DNA of 64,000 bases from Halicephalobus mephisto (Eukaryota; Nematoda; Chromadorea; Rhabditida; Panagrolaimidae), in NCBI GenBank assembly GCA_009193035.1, contig SWDT01000013.1, forward strand, positions 482,858-546,857, in the 5' to 3' direction. This document shows positions 1 to 15,365 of this stretch, one piece after another. The stretch's first letter is position 1. Each line of letters opens with the position of its first letter. The notes below the pieces were generated by a model. It had not been told where the DNA came from and searched no databases. It worked only from the letters and a program-made list of their open reading frames with translations. Both the position numbers and the translations under genes were made by a program.

Positions 1-653
1 CGAAATATTATTTCTTGGGGGAAAACAACAACTAACCTCCATTATAATTCAAAATAAAACACAAAATTCAGTTTTAGGCCGCAATAAAGAACGATAAATG
101 CTGATATCGAAAGAGTACGAACTACAATCGAACGATTCTTTCGCTACGCGTCTTGTTTTACTTTTGTAAAGGTGAATATGCACGTAACCTCCACTTCCAG
201 TTAGGAACTGGAATAGAACCCTCAAATCAAAAATTAGCAACCTGTCGCAAAGAGGAAGTCGAGTTCTGAGGAGCACACATTTCCTCCTCTTATAGAAGTA
301 CTCCAAGATTATTCCCCAAAATATTTCCGATTGAAATCAACAAAATTTAGAAAAAATAAACTCAGGAAAATAATTTATTCAATGGCTAACACCATAATAG
401 CCAAAAATAAACCAAACCAAATCAGTGTTCAGATGAAAAACCAATTTTAACCAGAAACAGGACTGGGGTCATTTCAGTTTAGGCCTCGGCAGGTATGATT
501 CCTAAACAATTAATCAATGTCATATCAAATCAACAACAACTTACGGTGGGAATCCATCGCCGACATTAAATCCTTTGCCTTCGAACGGCCTGCGTCTCCG
601 CGGATTAACATCGGCGGTGGCTGAATCGCGAGGCGATCAGCCACCGACAACCG
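1..653. other. 3' flank of the eRF1 gene
   Basis: No coding exon is recognised here. The minus-strand eRF1 gene ends at 654, and an AATAAA polyadenylation signal on the minus strand lies at 379-374, so roughly 370-653 is probably its 3' UTR. An 85-codon minus ORF at 49-306 has no recognisable domain, no hydrophobic signal and no splice context that I trust. Confidence 0.5.
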
Positions 654-2480
<1,827 letters not shown>

Positions 2481-2514
2481 GATTCCAAAGGTTAGAGGCG
2501 CTAACTCAGAAGCC

Positions 2515-3125
2515 TAAAATAAAATCAATCGATTAAAATGCCGAAGTATATCCTTCGCATTTAATATCAACCGAAAACGTGACAGCACCGACAAATTAGG
2601 GCAGCAAATGTAGGAAAAGGAGCTGAAAAAACAAGCAAAAGAACGTTTGACTTGTTCGATCCGCCTGGCTTGCTGGTGAGGCGCGAGTGGAATCAAGTTT
2701 TCGTTCCGAGAGACGATGAATTTAAATCAGTCGCGAGTCCTAATCATAGGGAGTATTGCGTAATTTTACTTGTTTTCCGTTTCTAATTTCTATAATATTG
2801 TATAATTTATTTTTCTTTTCCTTTACCAACCTCCAACCCACCTTGTGCTTGTTATTCCCCGTGATTTTCATATATGACTTTTTATTTTTTGGCACATTTT
2901 TCTCAACTTTTTTCGTCTTTCCCTTCATAATTTCCATATTACTTTATAATTCATCTTTGTTCCTCTCCACTAACCTTCGACTACTCTTTTACTTGTTATC
3001 TTTTGTAGCTTTCATATATGAACTTTTCTTTGGTTTAATTTTTATCAATTTTTTCAATTTCCCCTTCATAGTTTTCATTCACTAATCTTTGACTCATCTT
3101 GTATTTGTTATTTCCCGAAACTTTT
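2515..3125. repeat. Intergenic degenerate tandem repeat, about 140-bp unit
   Basis: Between eRF1 and the RNase H gene. About 2.6 copies run from 2778 to 3150, with boundaries near 2917 and 3058. Recurrent landmarks are a CTTCATA..TTTTC stretch, a CACTAACCTTCGACT-like stretch, an ACTTGTTAT stretch and TTTCATATATGA. A 109-codon plus ORF at 2756-3085 is an artefact of the repeat (Phe/Leu/Ile-rich) and is not called as a gene. The third copy overlaps the last exon of the RNase H gene. 2515-2777 holds nothing recognisable. Confidence 0.7.
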
Positions 3126-4454
3126 CTAATATTTCTCATTGGACTCTGTTGATGACTGAAAACGGGTAATTTTGTGACTTTTTTATGCAAGTTCAACTTA
3201 CCGTGTGAGCATCGCTTGTTTGAACAGATGAGGATCTCTTTGGGGTCCAAGTAATTGAATAACCATCGAGTTGGACTCTGTTCCTGCTGGTAGGAGTATC
3301 TGGTGCTGAGATATTAGTATTTTGAGAGGATCTAGAAGTACTTCTACTCATGGAAACTGCACTGTCGTTCATAACTGGTTCTTGAGTTTTGTCTTTTTTC
3401 TTAAATTCTGATTCGCCTTCATAATTTTTATCTTGGTTTCTACTGTAACTTAGGTTGACTCTTCTGTCAGTCACATCGATAAAACTTGGACTTCTACGAG
3501 CCCATTCTTTCCGAGGATGAGGTCTTTTTTCTTTGAATTTATCCTTGATGACATAAGTCTTCCTGGTGCGTCTCATCATTTCGTAACTCGGACGGCGTGA
3601 TCGAGAGCGGGAATGAGGACGGGCGTCGCTGATAGCACCGTGAGCCAGCATATCTGCCTGGAATGTTGATTTAAATTTTTTCGTATTTCTCCAAACTTAC
3701 AGCTTCATTTCCTTGTGATCCCACATGTCCATAGACGTGCTCAAACTGAACCCCCTTTGGGAAATCGAGAGCAAGTTCCTTGAGAGCGATCAATTCCTCT
3801 GCATTTACACCGTAAATATTGTGTTGTTGCATTGCATTGATAATTTCGTAACAATCTGTTCTAACAATCACCGGACTTTGGTTGTATTCACTCCATTCGT
3901 GAAGATTCTGGAGACCAATTTTGGCTGCAATAATCTCGGCATAGACGTTACTGTGGTTGTATCCCGGAAGTCTTAGTGATAGATTCAGCGGATGTTTTGG
4001 ACCATAGTAGATCCCAATTCCAGCGACTCCTTGAATGACGGAAGCGTCGGTGTAGATGATTGTAGCATCTTTGTCATTTGCTAGAACTGTGATAGGTCCT
4101 CGAACTGGACAAATTACAGTTTTTAAAGAAAGGTTATCCGAAGCATTGACAGTAGTACTCGATACAGTAGGTAAATAGTTGTCTTTGTCTTTAGGGAAAT
4201 CAGGAGTATTTCTAGTATGACAAAAATGATCTCTAGTCTTCTGTGTGATGGATAAGTCGGATTCTCGTTGAGGGATATTGTTAGTTTGGCTGGACACTTT
4301 GGTTGGAACTTCATTGTTGACTATGATAGTAGTGATTGTTTAAATATAATTACTGTAGAGAAAACTTACAAGTTTGTTTTTCGTTAGATTCTGGTTTATT
4401 TTTATCCTTGGTAGACGAAGTGAGATGAGATTGTGGTCTATTATTCCTCCCCAT
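3126..4454 (-). CDS. RNase H domain protein with Arg/Ser-rich C-terminal tail
   Basis: Predicted RNase H1-type nuclease that would cut RNA in RNA:DNA hybrids. Exons (minus): 4370-4454, 3701-4320, 3202-3657, 3126-3155; all phases agree and give 396 residues. The RNase H fold lies roughly at residues 105-255, with the four acidic positions visible in YTDAS, YAEIIAA, VRTDC and GNEAADMLA. The N-terminal ~100 residues are polar and I see no hybrid-binding domain. After the nuclease comes about 140 residues of basic, Arg/Ser-rich sequence (SRSRSRRP, RRTRKTY). Reading through the ACG|GTAAGT site instead of splicing gives an alternative end at 3193 (389 residues, tail TVS); splicing a 46-base intron gives the tail TSSTESNEKY. 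The domain order differs from classical RNase H1, where the nuclease is C-terminal. Divergent from TRMT1 with 134 bases between start codons. The ATG at 4454 is the first in frame. I am sure of the domain, not of the orthology. Confidence 0.85.
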
Positions 4455-4588
4455 CGGATTGTTGGTCAGTCTTCTTACTGGATATTCAATGTATCGTGTT
4501 CGAAGTTTAAAAATCCAAATGAAATTTACGTAATTTTCTTGTTTTAATTTTATCTAAAATTTGCATATACAATTACTTTCAGGTAATC
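4455..4588. promoter_or_regulatory. Short shared upstream region of the RNase H and TRMT1 genes
   Basis: The two start codons are 134 bases apart and point away from each other. The region is AT-rich and holds a TTACTTTCAG acceptor at 4573-4582, directly before the TRMT1 ATG, so TRMT1 is probably trans-spliced or has a 5' UTR intron. Bidirectional promoter use is inferred from spacing alone. Confidence 0.4.
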
Positions 4589-6520
4589 ATGACTACTATT
4601 GTTAAAGAAGGTCAGGCTAAGTTAGTTGTTGATAATGAATCTGAAACAGAATCTTTTTACAATCCGGTTATGCAATTTAACAGAGATTTGACGTGAGTTT
4701 TTAATTGTAACTACAGGGAATTTCTAATTAGAATGGTTTAGAGTCACTGTTATGCGGCAATTTGTAGCTGATAGAAGTGAATGTTCAGATATTTCAGATG
4801 AATCTGGAAAACAATCGAAGAAGAAAGGACACGAATCTGGTCCTATTAGAATACTCGATGCTTTGAGTGCCACTGGACTTAGAGCAATAAGATTTGCTCA
4901 AGAAATTCCGAATGTTGGGAAGATTGTTGCAAATGATTTTTCTGAATCATCTGTCAAGAATATAAAAAGAAACATTGCAGAAAATGGTTTAGAAAATCTC
5001 ATTGATGTTACTTGTGACGATGCGAAACTTTTGATGATGAAACATACTTCTTATTCAAGTAGATTTCATGTTGTTGATTTGGATCCCTATGGAACAGCAG
5101 CTCCTTTTCTTGATGCAGCAGTTCAAAGTGTGGCTGATGGCGGTTTGTTGATGGTTACATGTACGGATATGGCTGTACTTTGTGGTAATGCTCCGGAAGC
5201 GTGTTTTTTGAAATATAAAAGTACTGCATTGAAACATTCAGCTAATCATGAAATGGTAAGTTTTTAGATAATTGGACTTTGAAAATTGTTTTTAATGTTT
5301 TAGGCTTTGAGGATACTTGTTAGAGCTATTGATGCTCATGCTAATGTTTACGGTCGTTATATTGAGCCGATTTTGTCTGTCAGTATTGATTATTATATCA
5401 GAGTTTTTGTTAGAGTTTTTACTTCTCCAAGCAAAGCGAAACTTTCTGCGGCAAAAGTTGCAAATGTTCTTGCATGTACTGGGTGTAAAGCTTTTGAATT
5501 ATTACCGATTTTGAAAACTACGGATGTTGGGAATAATATTGTGAAATTTACTCCTACTGTATTGAAACCGAATATTGTTGGAGAAGAAGGAAAATGTCGA
5601 CATTGTAATTCTGCACTGCATTTGGGGGGACCGATATATAGTGCTCCTATTCAGAATCCGGAATTTTTGAAGAAGTTGTTGGAAAAAATAGAAAAAACTC
5701 CAAATGAAGAGAGATTAGGGACACATGAGAGATTACATGGAATATTGACAGTAATTTCAGAAGAACTTCATGATGAACCATTGTATTTGATAAGGGATAC
5801 TGTAATGTCGGCAGTTAAAGCAGTATGTTTGAAACAATCGGTATTTCATTCTATTGTTTTAAATGGTGGTTATAAAATTTCGAATACTCATTGTAATCCA
5901 AAAGGATTTAAAACTAATGCACCGATGGATTTTATATTGGATATTGCTAGATCTATGGTAGAGAAAAGTAAAATTGAATCGTTAAATAAACTTGGACAAG
6001 CGATCATGGCGAAAGAAATAAGGTAAGTATTTTTGGTTAATGTATTGTTGAGTAATTATTTAGTAATTTTGCAATATTTGTGTTTTGGAGATTTATTTAG
6101 ATTTTTTTATTTTTGATTCGAAAAGTTAAATTTAAATAATTTTATATTTTTATAAGATTTTGGAAATTTTCAGTTTATTAAATTCTAAAATTTTAAGTTT
6201 TTAGATTCCAAAATTCTGAAAGTGAACTATTCTGGTTTCGGATTTAGAATCTGATTAATGTTTTAAGCACTTTTTGTTCAGTTTTAATTATAGAAGTGGA
6301 ATATAACCAAGACACAATATTTAAGCGAATTTAATGATTGTTTTTCAGTCATGTTATTGATCAAAAACACAACCCTGAATCAATACCAGAAAGTATTAAA
6401 CAAGGTCTTGTTAGATATCAATGTAATCATGGAAAAAGCTGGGGTCCGAAAACGAAGGCTAAAGGATCGGTTCATGGCGTGGCTCCTGTTAAAAGGTTCA
6501 AAATGGACGATAATTGTTAG
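4589..6520 (+). CDS. tRNA (guanine26-N2)-dimethyltransferase, TRMT1/Trm1 family
   Basis: SAM-dependent enzyme that makes m2,2G at position 26 of tRNAs, in nucleus and mitochondria in other eukaryotes. Exons: 4589-4692, 4742-5255, 5304-6022, 6349-6520; phases agree and give 502 residues, close to the usual length. Seen: FYNPVMQFNRDLT near the N-terminus, a Rossmann SAM site (LDALSATGLRAIRFA), the family's VDLDPYGTAAPFLDAA catalytic strand, a TCTDMAVL motif, GRYIEPILSVSIDYY, and a zinc-type CRHCNSALHLGGP segment. The last exon carries SHVIDQ and a basic stretch (SWGPKTKAKGSVHG) typical of the tRNA-binding end. The last intron (6023-6348) is long and AT-rich while the first two are 48-49 bases. 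The protein is intact. Confidence 0.95.
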
Positions 6521-7130
6521 ATTTTTCGGGTTTGAATATTTGTTAAGTTTTTTTTGCAAATTGAAAATGAAGAAAATTAGAAAGAACCAGTTTTTTAAAG
6601 AAGATCACTTGAATTGCCAAAAGTCTAATGTTATTGTCTGATAAGACAAATTTTAGGTTGTTGGAGAAAATGAATTCGATAAATTTGAACATTACCTAAG
6701 GGTATAAATATAAAATTACAAATTACTTTGTAGTTGACTAGATTTTAGATTTTTTTAAAAATTTATTTTTGTTTTTTTGAAATTTTCGAAATATTTTTTA
6801 AATTTGAAAAAATTATTTTTTTTTATTTTTTGAAAAATTTTAAGTTTTTTATTTTTTTTAATAATTTGAAAAAGTTTTACAATTAGGGAATTTTTAAAAA
6901 AGATAACTTTGGTCTTTTTTTCGGATAAGTTTCATCGGATAATTTTTCAAATCTCGTTATTCAAAACGAGAATATTAGTAAGATGAACCCCGAGAAAACA
7001 TAAACCCTAAGGGGTTTTTGATTTTCTCTGAACCAGTAATTGCACGGACTGGATTCAAAATCGCTCAAGGAAGAAGATTTTTCGTGGATTTTTATTTTTC
7101 TTATTTTAAAAAATATTTTTTTAGGTAAAA
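6521..7130. other. AT-rich intergenic region
   Basis: The 3' flank of TRMT1 and upstream region of the secreted-protein gene. 6745-6900 is a T/A-rich low-complexity run. 6945-7075 has more ordinary composition and may hold promoter elements. The sequence TTTTTTAG ends seven bases before the ATG at 7131, which would fit trans-splicing. Nothing else recognised. Confidence 0.4.
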
Positions 7131-8779
7131 ATGGATAAAAAAAATTTAATTTTTTGTGGTTTTTTGGCTTTTATGGTTGTTAATATTGAAGCAAGTTCGT
7201 CGTTGAACGCCAAATGCAGGGATTTGTTGACTTGTTCGATCCGAAAACGATGTGTTCAATTAAATTTCTTAATGAAGTCCTTCCAAGGAGCCAACATATC
7301 CGCTCAACTCTACAATGATCTCGACAAGGTAAGTAACATCGTAATTCAGCAGTAGGAAAAAATATAAGAAGAGAAAAAATATAAGAAAAAAAAATATAAG
7401 ATAAAATATAAGAAAAAAAATATAAGAAAAAATATAAGATGAAAAAAATATAAGATAAAAAATAAGAAAAAAAATATAAGAAATATAAGATGGAAAAAAT
7501 ATAAGAAAAAAAAAATTAAATCAATTATGGTGTCCGAAAATCTTGCATAGTGTTGTTATCACCATGGCCTAGATGCCTAAGCTCAATCCAAAAAGTCAAT
7601 TTCCACACATAATTAGTAATTTATCTCATACCTTATATTTTTTCCATTTTATATCTCTTCCTCTTATATTTTCTCTATTCACGTCGTAATTCATATATCA
7701 AAAATATAAAAGCAATGACGTCATTGTTGTTTTCATATATCAAAAATAAGAAACATACTGTAAAAAATAATTTTTTATATCAAAATTTTAAAAATTCTGT
7801 AAAAAATAATTTTTTATATCAAAACTTTAGAAATTTCGTAAAAAATTATATGAAAATTTTCCATATATCGAAAATTTAAAAATACTGTAAAAAATAATTT
7901 TTCTCTTTATTAAGAATTTCCACATGTCGAAGTTCTTGAAAACGACAGTAAAATTGTTATTTTTATATGGAATTTCTCATATATCAAAAATGAGATAAAT
8001 AATGAAGTTGTTTTTATTAAATTCTTCATATATGAATTTTACGATTAAAATAATTTTTAAAATGTTATTTTTATAAAACTTCGAAGTTTTCATATATGGA
8101 TTTTACAACTAGGATAATTTCAAAGTAATTTTTTTTATAAAATTTTGAAGTTTTCATATATGGATTTTACGATTAAAATAATTTTAAAAATGTTATTTTT
8201 ATAAAACTTCGAAGTTTTCATATATGGATTTTACGATTAAAGTAATTTTTTGTGGAATTTTGAAGTTTTCATATATGGATTTTATGATTAAAGTAATTTT
8301 TTTATGGAATTTTGAAGTTTTCATATATGGATTTTACGATTTTTTAGGCCATCGACTACGCTTGTATCTTCACTTCTGGATGCCTCGAGGAATGCAACAA
8401 GTGTCCTCTCTGCCAGACTTCCAAGGAACAACTGGTCGACGTGCTCTCCGGGACAAAACGCGAAGAAGGCGGAGAATGCGCTCTTCTCGTCAACTGTGCC
8501 ACGGACTGTATCGAGAGTAGTAATGGAGATTTGACGAAAATCAACTATTGTCTCAGACAAAAATGTGCTTTCCACTGTTTCGATGGGAGTTGTCCTAAAT
8601 GTTCGGCTTTCATAACTAGGGTTTTTAACCAAGTTTGTGTCAGTGGAGACTTCAGAAACAGAGTTCATCAATGGCAAGGTCATTGTTACGAAATGTTCAG
8701 AGATATCGTTTATGCCAAATTTCAACAAGAATTCGACAAACGTGGAATCAAACCCGCGATCGGCACTAGACACGGATAA
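7131..8779 (+). CDS. Secreted cysteine-rich protein, unknown family
   Basis: Two exons, 7131-7328 and 8348-8779, in phase, giving 209 residues. The N-terminus (MDKKNLIFCGFLAFMVVNIEA) is a signal peptide, so the product is probably secreted. The mature part carries about 18 cysteines in a regular pattern, including CRDLLTC, GCLEECNKCPLC, NCATDC, YCLRQKC and SCPKC, which suggests a disulfide-bonded extracellular domain. I do not recognise the family and propose no function. The single 1,019-base intron is filled with repeats that run right up to the acceptor. The start is the first Met of the hydrophobic leader and follows an acceptor-like TTTTTTAG. Confidence 0.8.
7365..7515. repeat. ATATAAGA-type microsatellite in intron
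   Basis: Irregular A-rich run with about a dozen repeats of ATATAAG(A)n. It begins 37 bases after the donor of the secreted-protein gene. Confidence 0.8.
7695..8345. repeat. Intronic tandem repeats ending in the splice acceptor
   Basis: Two families follow each other. 7695-7990 repeats a ~48-base AT-rich unit built on TGTAAAAAATAATTTTT and ATATATCAAAA. 8022-8345 has six copies, 50-65 bases each, of a unit opening TTTTCATATATGGATTTTA and closing in TTCGAAG or TTTGAAG. The last, truncated unit becomes the polypyrimidine tract and TTTTTTAG acceptor of the next exon (8348). Confidence 0.8.
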
Positions 8780-10552
8780 CCAAAAAATAACTTCATATTT
8801 TTCCTAATTCGATTATTTAAAAATTAGATCCTTCAGATCATTGCTTCGATTAAAATTCATTCAGAACGTTGGTTCAAAGATCTCATTTTAGAAAAAATAA
8901 AAAATCTTTAGAAAATTAATTTGAAAATCATAATATTATTAAAGTAGAACAAAAACGTACGAAATTGTCCCGAGAAGAATTTCCGGGAAATTTTAGGATT
9001 TCCGCAAAAGAAAAGAGCGGGCGACAGTGCGAGTGAGGACAGAGCGAGGTGATTTTGGCGAAAAAATTGCCAAATTTTCCATTTTCCTTATCACCAAAAA
9101 GCTCGCTCGTCTACGCGGGAATTCAAAAATTTCAAAAAAGATAAATCAGACAAAAAACTACCAAATTTACCATTTTTAAATTCTCACAACGTGCGCTCGT
9201 CTACGCGGGAATTCAAAAATTTCAAAAAACCATTATTGTAAAAATAAAAACTTTCGAAAACTATTCTATGGAAATTTTTTAGAAATTAGGCAAAAATAAG
9301 AATTTATTTCGGTAATTTGCTGTTTTCATTAATTACGCATTAAAATTTAAAAATTACTGAAAATTATTACTTTTTTAAAATCATATTTGTAAATTTAGAG
9401 AATTTCAAAAAGTAGAAAACCGGAGTCTTTTGTTCCAAAAAATCACGTTTTCGAAAATTTCTTTTTTCTATGTTTATTGTTAATTCCCGTTTTATTTTTT
9501 ATTTGGAAATTTTTATTTTCCATAATAGTGTGATTTTGCAGAAAAGATGCATTTCCTAATTTCCAATTTTACCAATTTTAATTTACAAGTTAGTTTATCT
9601 GATGACACATATTTAGCATTTCAATTGTGTACAGAAATTATCCTGTAAGATCACCGATTTTTCAAGTTGGATCCGAACTACTGTTTCCACGAAATTCGGT
9701 GTTTCTTCTACATGACATCGGATATGTTTAAATTCTAAGATATGTAATATTAAAGTAGATAAAAAAAAGTGAAAATCTACACAGATAATGAAATTGAAAA
9801 GTGATTCCAGAATTACTCCACATCTTCCACTTTTTTAATTTCTAAATATGGAGAACGTCATCAGGAGTACAAGTCCATCTAGTAAGGTTCCGAATCCTGT
9901 TCCATCCTCAAATTATCTAGTTCATATATCGTTAACCTAAAAAACTGAAAAAAATCTAAAATTCCTCAAACTTACAGACCTAAATAACACACTTATCAGA
10001 TTCGAGGAAAAAGAGATCCTTTGTAGATGTAATCAGAAAACTAGATTGGAGTATCTCGAGATAACTGAATACAAGTACCGTAATCGAAAATGAATGGATT
10101 TCGTTGACTTCCCATGTTTAGTACATAGTTTCATCAATCATCAGAATGGGAAAGCCGTCATGGAGGTGGATTCGGATGAGGAGATCAAATATGACTCAGG
10201 GGACAGGTTTTCAGACTACGTTAAATGCTTCAGCACATGGATACATCACAGCCTCCTAAATGATCCTAAAAGTTTACAAATCTTATTCAAGTTGTGGAGA
10301 AAGTTAGTACCCATCTGCAATATTAATATTATTAAAAAAACACCGGTAAACGAACACGAAAAGTGTAAATTAAATGCAAAAAAGTAGAAAATTTAGGAAA
10401 AACGAATTTTTTATATGCATGAAATTTTCCAAAGCAAACTCTCGAAACGATTGTCTGCGATCAACGGCAACAGCTTCAACCTGAACCGGTCAGTTTACCA
10501 CTCGCTTCTTTCTCAGAGGAAATCGTTGACATTTCATATTTCACGCTTCAGA
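8780..10552. other. Intergenic region with a CGCGGGAATTC repeat module
   Basis: 9015-9235 holds two copies of a module ending TCGTCTACGCGGGAATTC followed by AAAAATTTCAAAAAA, preceded by moderately GC-rich sequence. A 97-codon ORF at 10094-10387 (DSDEEIKYDSGDRF in it) has no recognised domain and no splice context; I give it under 0.25 as a gene. The stretch just before 10553 is probably 5' UTR of helicase A. The rest shows nothing I can name. Confidence 0.5.
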
Positions 10553-12575
<2,023 letters not shown>

Positions 12576-12646
12576 GTTTTGAATTTCGTTGTTATTCCTT
12601 ATTTTATGTTATTAAATGAAGGAATAAAAGAAAAATATTTCATAGG

Positions 12647-15365
12647 TTAGTTATGTTTGTAATGATAAGGGATGTGAACTCCGTATTTGTAGAGCTTTTT
12701 AAGGTCGTGATGAGTGTAAGGGCCGTGTTTCTCCTTGATTAGCCAGAATGAATCTTCGACAGTTGAATTGAAGGCTAAAGTTTGTTCGAAGTGGAGATGG
12801 GTTTCGTTGAAAATGTGCATTCTGCTGAATCCATAATTGGAAGATCTGAAAGCACTCCAAGGATTTGGATGAAGAACGAAGGTATCAGTGTATTCTTGAC
12901 ATCCGGCAGAACCAGTTACGACATGTACAGGAGCGGGGGGATTTTTATATGGATTATCTTTTCCTTTGTAGAGTGTTCGATTGTATACGGGATAAAATCT
13001 TTCAAATGTGTGTTCATGAGCCCAAAGTTCGAGATCGACACCGTATTTGTAGAAGAGTTTTTCTAATCCATATGCATGAGTTGATGGAAGACCTACTCGG
13101 ATCTAAATCGGATTAGTAATCGCTGTGAAAGTCATATATCAACTTTTTATGAAACCGTCTCGAGGGGAATTTCTAGAAGGTTTTAGAAATGGCCTAAAAT
13201 TCAGTTTCAGATGGTGATTGTTTCGTAATCTTACGCGGTCTCTTAATCGATCATATATTGATTTTTTTCAAAATAATCCCGATTGCAATTTCTAGAAGTT
13301 TTTAAAACTAAAGTAGCCTAAAATTTTAGTTTTAGATGGTGATTATTTCGTAATCTTACATGATTTCATAATCAGCCATATATTATAAAATCATATATCG
13401 ACTTTTTTCAAAATAATCCTGACTAAAATTTTTAAAAGTTTTTAAAACTAAAGTAGCCTAAAATTTCAATTTCAGATGGTGATTATTTCGCAATTTAGTT
13501 TTTGTGATTGTATTCTTCTTAAATTGCTCTGGAAACTTCTAAATTACGATATATAAAGTAGAAAATCTCCTATCTACTCTTTAGGATTAACTTTCATATA
13601 TGGAAATATTAAAGTATAAAAAACCACAATGCCCAAAGTACCTTATTGAAATTTTTGATTTTTTATATAAAATTACAAAACTTACGAGAGATTCGTACTT
13701 GGTGCAATCGTCAGAATCATAATCAGAACAGTACATCGGACGATGACCCATCGTGATTATCCAAGGAACTTTGGCTCTGTTTGCATTGGCTTTCTGAAAT
13801 TTTTCTTTTTAAAAACCAAAAAATTACAAAATTCATAAAAAATAATTTTAAAAAAATTAAAATTCTTAAAAAAAAGTAATTTATAAAAAAAATAATTTAA
13901 AAAAAAATTAAAACTTATAAAAAAAAGTTAAAATTCTTAAAAAAAAAAGTAATTTAAAAAAACTAAAATTGTTAAAAAAAAAAGTAATTTATAAAAAAAA
14001 GTAATTTAAAAAAATTAAAATTGTTAAAAAATTACTTTAAAAGATCCGAACTTACTTCGAGGTCCTGGATGAGCCAGTTCCACTGGTTGCCGATCTGGCC
14101 CCAACCGTAAGAAGTGAAAAAATAAAATTCCGTCGAAAATGCGATAAAATGAGCAGCTCCAAGATCGAAACTATAAAATAAATTGTGATCTGAATCCGGC
14201 ATAGTATATCTATTAACATAATGAGAAAAATTATAATTAAATTCATGATTTCCAACGACAGTCATATACGGTACATATGCAGCAGCAGGTTCGATTTGTC
14301 TCATAAATTCGTCTCCAAATGATCCTTCATTTGTGTCGAGATTATAAGCCAAATCTCCGACATGAAGAATAACATCGAAATATCCATCTTGAGCTTCTTT
14401 CTGGATTTTTCCAAGAGATCTGGCGTTGATGTTTCCGAGGTCCCCGTAGACTGCGTACTTGTATCCTCCCTCCGGCCTCTCCTTCAGTCCCACAAAAGTG
14501 AAAATATTCGACCAACCGTACTGCGAACCAACTCGGTAGACTAAATTTAAATATTAAAATCACAATAAAACTTAAAAGTAATTTTATTTAAAAAATAACT
14601 TTGATTTTTAAAAACCCCAAAAACTACAGTATGAAACTAAAAATAATTTTATTTAAAAAATAACTTTGATTTTTAAAAATCCCAAAAATTACAGTATGAA
14701 ACTTAAAAATTTTTAAAATCTACAATATTTTCAAAAATCCAAAAAATTTTTGATTTCAAAAATCTCCCAAAATCCAAAAAAATCTACAAATCTTCCAAAA
14801 AATAAGAAAAATCCAAAAAAAAAACCAAAAATAAACTTCTCCAAATTCTCAATTACTATTTAAAAGTCCTAAAAACTACAGTATGAAGTTTAAAAATTTT
14901 TTAAATCAATAATATTTTCAAAAATCCAAAAAATTTTTAAGATTTCAAAAATCTCCCAAAATAAAAAAAATCAAAAATAAATTTCTCCAAATTCTCAATT
15001 ACTATTTAAAATTCCTTACAGTAACGTTCACCAGGAACAATCCCAGTCAAAACTGCTCTATGAACATATCTAATAGATTTCTTATGTCCTCCATCAACAA
15101 ATTTCTCAACATTTCCTTCAACAATCTTATCCAATTTCCCAATACCATATTCCACAACAGAATCTACAGTATCATCAAAAGTAATCCAAGTAACAATCAT
15201 TCTACTCACAAAACCGCCATAACTAAGATGAATTTGTTCAGGTTGTCCATAAAAAGGTCCTCTGTTCGGATCAGAAGTCTTCCAATGCGGAATCCTGTTT
15301 TTCGAAAGATAATTTCTAGCTTGAATTAAAATAAAAAAAATACTCAAAATAAAAATCGACCTCAT
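12647..15365 (-). CDS. Purple acid phosphatase (metallophosphoesterase), secreted
   Basis: Dinuclear-metal acid phosphatase of the animal iron/zinc purple type. Exons (minus): 15020-15365, 14056-14540, 13686-13793, 12647-13102; phases agree and give 464 residues. Seen: signal peptide MRSIFILSIFFILIQA, an N-terminal Ig-like region (PEQIHLSYG, MIVTWITF), then metal motifs YGDLGN (Asp near 149), GDLAYNLD, VVGNHEF, ITMGHRPMYCS and LWAHEHTFERFYPVYN, the full set for the family. The last exon also carries the family's GSAGCQEYTD segment and ends HYKHN. Upstream in-frame Mets exist, but the one opening the signal peptide is preferred. Introns 13103-13685, 13794-14055 and 14541-15019 are repeat-filled. 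It sits between two inverted helicase paralogues and converges on helicase A. Confidence 0.93.
13125..13500. repeat. Intronic tandem repeat, three 120-140-bp copies
   Basis: In the third intron of the phosphatase gene. Units begin near 13133, 13252 and 13393 with CATATATNNACTTTTT. Each carries TTTCTAGAAG/TTTTAAAAG, GTAGCCTAAAATTT and TTTCAGATGGTGATTATTTCG. Confidence 0.8.
13794..14050. repeat. A-rich low-complexity intron
   Basis: Second intron of the phosphatase gene: irregular copies of TTAAAATTNTTAAAAAAAAAGTAATTTA. Confidence 0.7.
14561..15005. repeat. Intronic repeat with ACTACAGTATGAAACTTAAAA unit
   Basis: First intron of the phosphatase gene. A ~72-base unit is duplicated head to tail (about 14561-14704). 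A related block containing AAAACTACAGTATGAAGTTT recurs near 14871, followed by a copy of the AAATTTCTCCAAATTCTCAA segment also seen near 14836. Confidence 0.7.

Noticed and set aside
2756..3085. 109-codon hydrophobic plus ORF resembling a membrane protein
   Set aside because: Read-through of a T-rich tandem repeat; composition explains the Phe/Leu/Ile content.
10094..10387. 97-codon ORF before helicase A
   Set aside because: No domain, no splice context, no leader; it may be chance or a decayed gene. Mentioned only inside the spacer entry.
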